Source of the DNA: Meloidogyne chitwoodi
Lineage: Eukaryota > Nematoda > Chromadorea > Rhabditida > Meloidogynidae
Assembly: GCA_015183035.1 (NCBI GenBank)
Contig: JACZZP010000004.1
Coordinates: 2,480,001 to 2,544,000, forward strand
Length of the DNA stretch: 64,000 nucleotides
Direction: 5' to 3'
A program made the translations under genes and the position numbers. The notes below the pieces were generated by a model that saw nothing but the letters and a program-made list of their open reading frames with translations, was not told where the DNA came from and did no database searches. Shown one piece after another: positions 57,925 through 64,000 of the stretch. Numbering within the stretch: position 1 is the first letter of the stretch; each line of letters starts with the position of its first letter.

Positions 57925-60900
57925 TTAATAACGAATAAAAGAAGTAGCACCACTACCACCACTTCTTGTTATATTACTAACAGTAGAAGATTGTTGAATT
58001 CGTTTGTCACTAGAAATGCCTGTTTTTGGGTCAAAATGACGATGATGTTGAATCTAATTTTTATTTTTAAGAATTAATTATATTTAATTTAACCTTTGTA
58101 TTTTTATCAATAACATCTACATCTTCATCATTTTCTTCTAATGCAGGATTTTTAAAAGCAAAACCTCTTTTAAGACTATCATTTGTTGTTGCATAATGAC
58201 GCCAAGAAGCAGGATATGTTGCTGTTGTTATTCCACCATCTCTTCCCTCTCTTCTTGAATTTGAAAATTCTGCAATACTTTCACCTCTATCCAATTCACC
58301 TCCATCTATTAATACTCTTTGTTGTTGTTGTTTTTGTTGATTATTATTATTATTATTAACATTTTTGCGAAGATTATTCTATTTTAATTTAAATAAAAAT
58401 TTTAAAAAAATGAAAAAACAAACTGAAGTTCCTCCCAAAGTTGATGGATAAACATTGCATGTTTCAGCAATATTTTCAGATGATAAGGCAGAAGATTCAT
58501 TATGTACATCAACATCTGTTATAATCTCTTCAGTTCGTGTAATATCCTATAAAATCATAATAAGAATTTGTAAAAAATAAAAAAATTCCAAACCGTTGTA
58601 ATTTTACGCTCAATTTCTTCACGAATAGTAAATTCACTAGATGCTCCACTTGCCAAAGATGACCCATCATGATGTAAATGAACACGTGGAATTCTCATCC
58701 CGTCTTCCAAATATCCGGCTAAATGAGCTGCTCGACTATCGGCTGCCTTTAAATTTTTAAAAAATAAATTAAAACAAAATAATATTTAAAACCGAATCAG
58801 TATGAGAAGGATGTTTCAATTTAGCACGAGGAATTCCATAAAGAGAAAAATCTGCACCGCTATCACTACTTGCAGAGGCATCAAGTGCTGCAAATTCTGG
58901 TCTTCGGTAGAAGCAACGGCAACGAGTGCATAGATAGAGAAGGAAACTTTAAATTTAAAAAAAATTTAAATTTAAAAAAAACCAAAGTGAAAGAAGAAGG
59001 AAAACCAAAGCTAGCAAAACAAGCAATACTAAAGATGCAGAAGCAGGTGCTAATTCACAAAATTGGCCACTATATCCATCAAAACATTGACAAATAACAT
59101 TTGTGTTATTTGTTGGATCAGGAATACAAGCCTGAAATTTAAAAAAATATTTAAGAGAAAAAATTTTTTTAAATAAACCCCATTTTCATGGCATTGAGCA
59201 CACAATTTGCTTGCACAAAAACGACCCTTAAAAAAATTTATTTTAATTCAAAAGGATATTATTAAAAATTTACAGGTAATTCCAAATTTCCATCTTCCCA
59301 TCCAGGTGGGCATTGGCATTGATAACCTTCCAAAAGATTTGTACAAATTGCATAACTAGAACAATTATGTAGACCCAAAGCACATTCATCAACATCTCGA
59401 GGGGAAAGGCAATATTGATCAGATTCAAAACCAAGACTCTAAAACATAAATTTTAAAAATACTTTAAAAATAAAATAAAAAATAAAAAAACCATTCTAGA
59501 TTCACTATGTCTAATATCTAAAAATCCTTGTTGACATTGACATTCAGCTTGTTGTTCAGTATTTACACAACTTGTATTTGTTGGACAATAATTTACATCA
59601 CTACAATAGTCAAGTACACAAACACTTCCAGGAATTGAACCCTTAAGAGATACATCTGTATAACCCTTTTTACATTCACATTTGTAAAGGAATTCCTTAA
59701 AAAAATAATTTAATATTCAAAATTTATAATAAAATAATCTTACTAAATCAATACAACGCGCATTATCAGAACATTCATTTTCCTCTTCTCTCTCACATTC
59801 ATTATAACTTTGTGTCGGTACACATTTCTAAATATTAAAAAATTAATTTTTTTAAAAATTTTAAATTTATACTCTTCCAGGATCTGAAGGATTAAGGTCT
59901 CTTTGTCCATTACTACATTCACAACGATATGCATTTGGTCCCAATTCTATACAAATTCCTTTTGGATGACAATTATTCTTTAATTGAAAAAAAATAATAA
60001 AAATAAAAAAAATAAAAAAACCTTGAAACAAGAACTAAAAGGATTTTTCTGCTGAGGATTTAAATAAAGACCAGAATTTCCCAATTGTTGTCCATTTTTA
60101 TCAATTACAAATTTAACTAATTGTGTATAAACATCCAAAGGATTTTTAACTGCACCCTTTCTAAAATGCATTGTTGCATTAAAAAGAAGACCATTATCCC
60201 AAGTAGAATTAATTAATATTGGATCAAGAATTTCATTTACTTCTACAGAAACAAAAGCATTCCTAAATTAAAAAAAAATAAAAAATATTTGAAAAAATAA
60301 AAACAACAAACTTTAGCAATGTTTGTGGATAACATTGAGCTATTCCCTTTTCAAATAGCCGAACATATTCTTTATTAATTGTATTTAATGGATTTGCAAA
60401 AGTTTCGTTAAATAAAAGATTTTGATTATTACGCCTTAAAATCCATAAAGGAATTTGCCAAGATTCAACAGGTCTGCATTTGTCTTCTGTTGAAGGTCTT
60501 TTTTGTCCATTAGGGCAACCACAGAGTGTTTCAGCAATACAAATCTTATTAGAAATTTTTTAATAAAATTAAAAAAAAAATAAATTTAAACCTCTCCAAG
60601 CTCTTTTCGACAAATAGCAGCATTTCCTTCAACTCCACAATAATCATCAATAGGTTCTTGTTTAATACAAGGATTAAGCAATTCTAAATCTGGAGCAACT
60701 ACTAATTGTCCATTTTTACCAATTAAACTTAAAAAAAAAATATTTATTAAAATTATTTTTATTTATTAAAAAAAATACCCATTAGAATGTTGAATTGAAG
60801 TAGATATTTCTTCCCAAAGTTCACAACTAAAAAAAATAATTAATTTAAAAAAAGTTTATTAATTAAAATTAACCTATTTAAAGGTTTTAAATTTTTATTT

Positions 60901-63900
60901 GAGGCAATAGTAAAGTTAACAAGTAAACCATCATTCCAGGAACTATTAATTGCCTTTGGATGAGTTAAATATGAAACATCAGTTGAAACATAATGAGGGG
61001 CAAAACTAGTGCTGCAAAATTTTTAAAAAAATTCAAAAAAGAATTAAATATTAAAAAAACCTTCCAATTGCTTTTGACATTTCCCTTTGAAATTCTTGCA
61101 CAAATTCAACAAATGAACTGCTTGAACTATCTCCATATTCACTGCTATAGAATAATGGTTGAGACCCTCGACTTATTACTCTTAAAAAAATGTTTTTTAA
61201 ATTTAATAGATAATAAATAAAAACCTGAAAGCAAAAGATGTTTTTTCAACTGGAACACATTTTTGATCATTAGAGGCTCGACCATCACCTGGACGGCAGA
61301 GGCAACGAGTACCACCTACACAGACCTAAATAGGCAAAATTTAAAAAAATTTTTTAAATTTTTTGTAAACCTCATTACGTTCAGAAAGACACCAATGATT
61401 ACGTCCACAAGAAATTCCACGTACTAAAGTTGATTGTTGCTGTTTAGAAGGGCGTTGGATAATCTGTTCGGGTTGTTCATTTTCAGAAAATGCTAAAATT
61501 AAATTTTTAAGAAAGTTTAAAAAACATTAAAAAATACCAATACAAACTCTTCCAGCTTCCAATCCTTTTGTATTAGAATCATCATAAAAGCCATCATTGC
61601 CTAAATTTAAAAAAATTATAAAAATTCAATATAAATTTACATCGACAATTAAAACCATCTTCAGTATCTTCACAAATAGCATTTTTATCACATTTATTTC
61701 TTGTAGCATCTTTACATTCATTATATAAACAAATTCGTCCAGGATGTTCAGAAGGACCAAAATCTTTAAATGGTGATTTACATTTACAATTATAACCACT
61801 TGGAGTATCAAAACATTCAGAATTTGGTGAACAATCATTTAATGCAGAATTTAAACATTCATTTTGCACTAAATTTTATTTTTTTGAAAATTAAAAATAT
61901 ATAATTTTTACTAAATTTGCAAGAAGTTCCAGGCTGCGCAACATTTAAATCATAATAATCAGAACGGCATTTACATTCATAACCTTCAGGTTTATCAAAA
62001 CAATCAGCAAATCTACTGCAATTATTTAACGAAGGATTTGTACATTCATTAATTTGTAAAATGCATTTTCTGCCTGGACGATGTTCCTTGTCTGGTGATC
62101 TATCCATTGCATTAAGTGGACAACGGCAAATATAACTAAATATATTAAAAATATTTTTTTAAAAGAAAAGAAAAATATATAAAATGCCCAATTTGATCCA
62201 AAAGTGGCATTAAAATGCAATAAAAAAATATTAAAAAATATAAACCCTTCAGATTGATCTTCACAAATAGCCAAAGGATCACAATCATTTAATGCACGAT
62301 CCAAACATTCATTAACCTTTAAAAAATATAAAAGTTAATTTAATAAAAATTTAACAAACATATTCTATACAAATTCTTCCAGGTTTTCGAATTTTGTCAG
62401 GACTTTGATCAACATAACCATCTCTACAACGACAAAGAAAACCTTCAGTTGAATGTTTATCTTCTGTGCAAACAGCGGCAGAATGACTATAAATAAGGAA
62501 AATTATTAATTATTATTAGATGAGTTGCAATTTTTAAAGAAAAATTGCAACAACTTCTCCGTCTCTCCAAAATTTAACTTATCACTCGTTTATATAATGT
62601 ACAATCGGTGGGACCTACCTGTACATTTCGTCGAACAAAATTGCACGATATTTCGCCAATCGGCAAAAAAACTACATTTCGTTTACCCGAGCCACGATTT
62701 TTTGCCGTTGGGACGAAATGTCGTTCAATTGCTGTCGACGAAATGTCTAGACACGCAATCAAGTAATGTCAAAGTGGAATATTCGTTAAGTCAAAAGTGT
62801 TGCAAAAATTAAGTCAGTGACTATATGGCCTCGCGATATGTTGCCCGACTGCGTTCGCGACTAGATGGACTTTAACCTCTAATAATAGTAAGAAAATTTA
62901 AAAATTAACCAGTCATTTCTTGTTGCATCTATACAAATAGGCTCTGTGAGAACACAAACACGTCCAGGTTTTGTTTTAACATTTGGAGATCGATCTTCAT
63001 ATCCAGGAAGACATTCACATGTAAATTCTGCAGCACCAGTAGCACGACAGGCGGCCTAAAATTTATTAAATTTTTTTTTTTTAAATTTTTACTTTTTGAT
63101 GACAATCATGGCTGCTGTCTTGACAAGGATGACCTTATTAAAAAAATTTTAAAATAAAAGCAAAATTTTATGGATACGTTGTGGTGTAGGCGGTGGAGGA
63201 GGCAATTCACAAACACGACCTTTTAGCTGTCCCGACGGTGATTTATCTAAAAAATAAATCACAGGATTACTAAAATCTTTATAATTAAAAAAACCTATAT
63301 AACCACGTGCACATTCGCAACGATATCCTTGTCCTTCTTCATAACATACTGCCTTTCTTGAACAATTATTTAATTTTGGATCTCGGCAAAATGAATTTCG
63401 AACACAAATTCGGCCTTGAATACTATCAGGAGACTATAAAAAATTAAAAAAAATTTTTTTTTAAATTTAAATTCATTACTTGGTCAATATATCCTTGAAT
63501 ACAAGTACATGTATAATTATTCCCTCCTTGTGGTTCACATACAGCAGCAGCACTACAGTCATGATTAGCTGGACATGTTTCGGGAACTAAAAAAGAATAA
63601 ATAAATTAAAGACAAAAAATATTAGATAAAACCTCCACAAACTCGACCAGGTTGAATTGCTAAATTAGGGGATCTGTCAACGTAACCATCACGACATTCG
63701 CACGTGTAACTCTAAAATAAAAAATCTTAAATTTTCAACTTTATCAAAATTGTTTACTTCTTCCAAATCGCGACAATCAGCATTAGGTGAGCATGTATGT
63801 CTTCCCTCTTTACATTCATCTACAAGTTTAACACAAACGCGGCCTGGACGGTGTTGACGATTAGGTGAGCGATCTGTAAATCCTTGAGGGCATTCACATG

Positions 63901-64000
63901 TAAATGCCTAAATAATTTTTAAAAAGATAAAACAATTTTTATAATCATCATACTTGTTCATTATCTTGACAAATAGCTTGTGGATCACAGTCATGTTTTC
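57925..64000 (-). CDS. MUP-4/MUA-3-like EGF/SEA transmembrane protein, 5' end off the window
   Basis: More than 20 short exons run from the right edge to the stop at 57925. A series of EGF-like repeats with the typical tail C.C..GY.DRSPN...PGRVC (64000-61600) is followed by a Cys-poor linker. A first SEA domain (about 61250-60780) comes next, then a Cys-rich piece (DYCGVEGNAAICRKELGE), a second SEA domain (about 60480-60010) and further EGFs (59960-59030). A transmembrane helix is split by a 40-bp intron (SLVLLVLLALVFLLL + FLLYLCTRCRCFYRR, about 59040-58930). The cytoplasmic tail of some 200 residues is Ser/Asn/Gln-rich and ends TSFIRY. In worms MUP-4 and MUA-3 anchor epidermis to cuticle and muscle at fibrous organelles. 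Which of the two this is cannot be told from the C-terminus alone. One intron (about 62490-62910) holds an inverted-repeat element. Confidence 0.88.
62615..62757. mobile_element. Inverted-repeat element with ACATTTCGTC arms, copy 2
   Basis: Sits in an intron of the MUP-4/MUA-3-like gene. Its sequence is the reverse complement of the element at 50075-50215 with scattered differences; the arms TACATTTCGTCGAACAAAAT and GACGAAATGT are inverted. Confidence 0.8.

Noticed and set aside
62525..62812. 95-codon plus and 62-codon minus frames
   Set aside because: They lie in an intron of the MUP-4/MUA-3-like gene and coincide with the inverted-repeat element.
1..64000. CRISPR arrays, rRNA genes, bacterial operons or prophage
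   Set aside because: No regularly spaced repeats with unique spacers, no rRNA core sequences and no Shine-Dalgarno-led gene strings; the spliceosomal intron structure is eukaryotic throughout.

Overview
This window looks like nuclear DNA from a nematode, most likely a plant-parasitic tylenchid such as Meloidogyne (the genus is inferred). It is extremely AT-rich. Genes are packed on both strands and broken by many 35-60 bp introns of the form gttttt...tttttag. The proteins carry long Asn and Gln runs. Several genes are nematode hallmarks: an flp-14 neuropeptide precursor with KHEYLRFG and KHEFVRFG, a MUP-4/MUA-3-like EGF/SEA transmembrane protein, bre-3, sqv-3 and mdt-15. There is no rRNA, CRISPR array or bacterial operon.

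Layout. At 1-7040 (minus) lies the 5' part of a BEL/Pao LTR retrotransposon: LTR, primer-binding site and one open frame from Gag to an Env-like Cys-rich region that runs off the left edge. At 7041-8380 is an unassigned stretch with a duplicated module. Then follow: pescadillo/PES1 (+, 8381-10837); an SGS-domain-only SGT1 relative (-, 11155-11606); proteasome alpha-2 (-, 11784-12837); endonuclease III NTH1 (+, 13219-14279); an orphan secreted or membrane protein (-, 14328-15219); an RluA-type pseudouridine synthase (+, 15994-17583); an orphan helical protein (+, 17904-18826); an ELF/E74-type ETS factor (-, 18963-21447); AASDH (-, 22456-26754); ADAT3 (-, 26873-28011); bre-3 (+, 29624-32169); sqv-3 (-, 32756-34244); V-ATPase proteolipid c (+, 35025-35751); an orphan FGSSTPR-repeat protein (+, 36604-37548); DDX23/PRP28 (+, 37903-42721); a nested DNA transposon (42760-44379); MED15/mdt-15 (+, 44578-48024); rpl-9 (-, 48704-49759); TMEM33 (+, 50473-51804); a four-TM orphan (+, 52506-53608); flp-14 (-, 54088-54570); 3.4 kb of non-coding sequence; and the C-terminal part of a MUP-4/MUA-3-like gene (-, 57925 to the right edge).

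Most of the genes are ordinary housekeeping functions: ribosome biogenesis, proteasome, tRNA editing, splicing, Mediator and glycosylation. Two minus-strand pairs are close enough to suggest trans-spliced operons: proteasome alpha-2 with the SGS gene (177 bp apart) and ADAT3 with AASDH (118 bp apart).

The unusual content is in the spaces between and inside the genes. There are about a dozen tRNA-like A-box/B-box elements, mostly in introns. Several hAT-like short elements have exact 8-bp target duplications. A recent Merlin-like transposon with perfect 121-bp TIRs carries a TATCG-repeat hAT-like element inside it. Twin foldback elements sit in two DDX23 introns. Minisatellite introns share a TTCTGATTTTT word.
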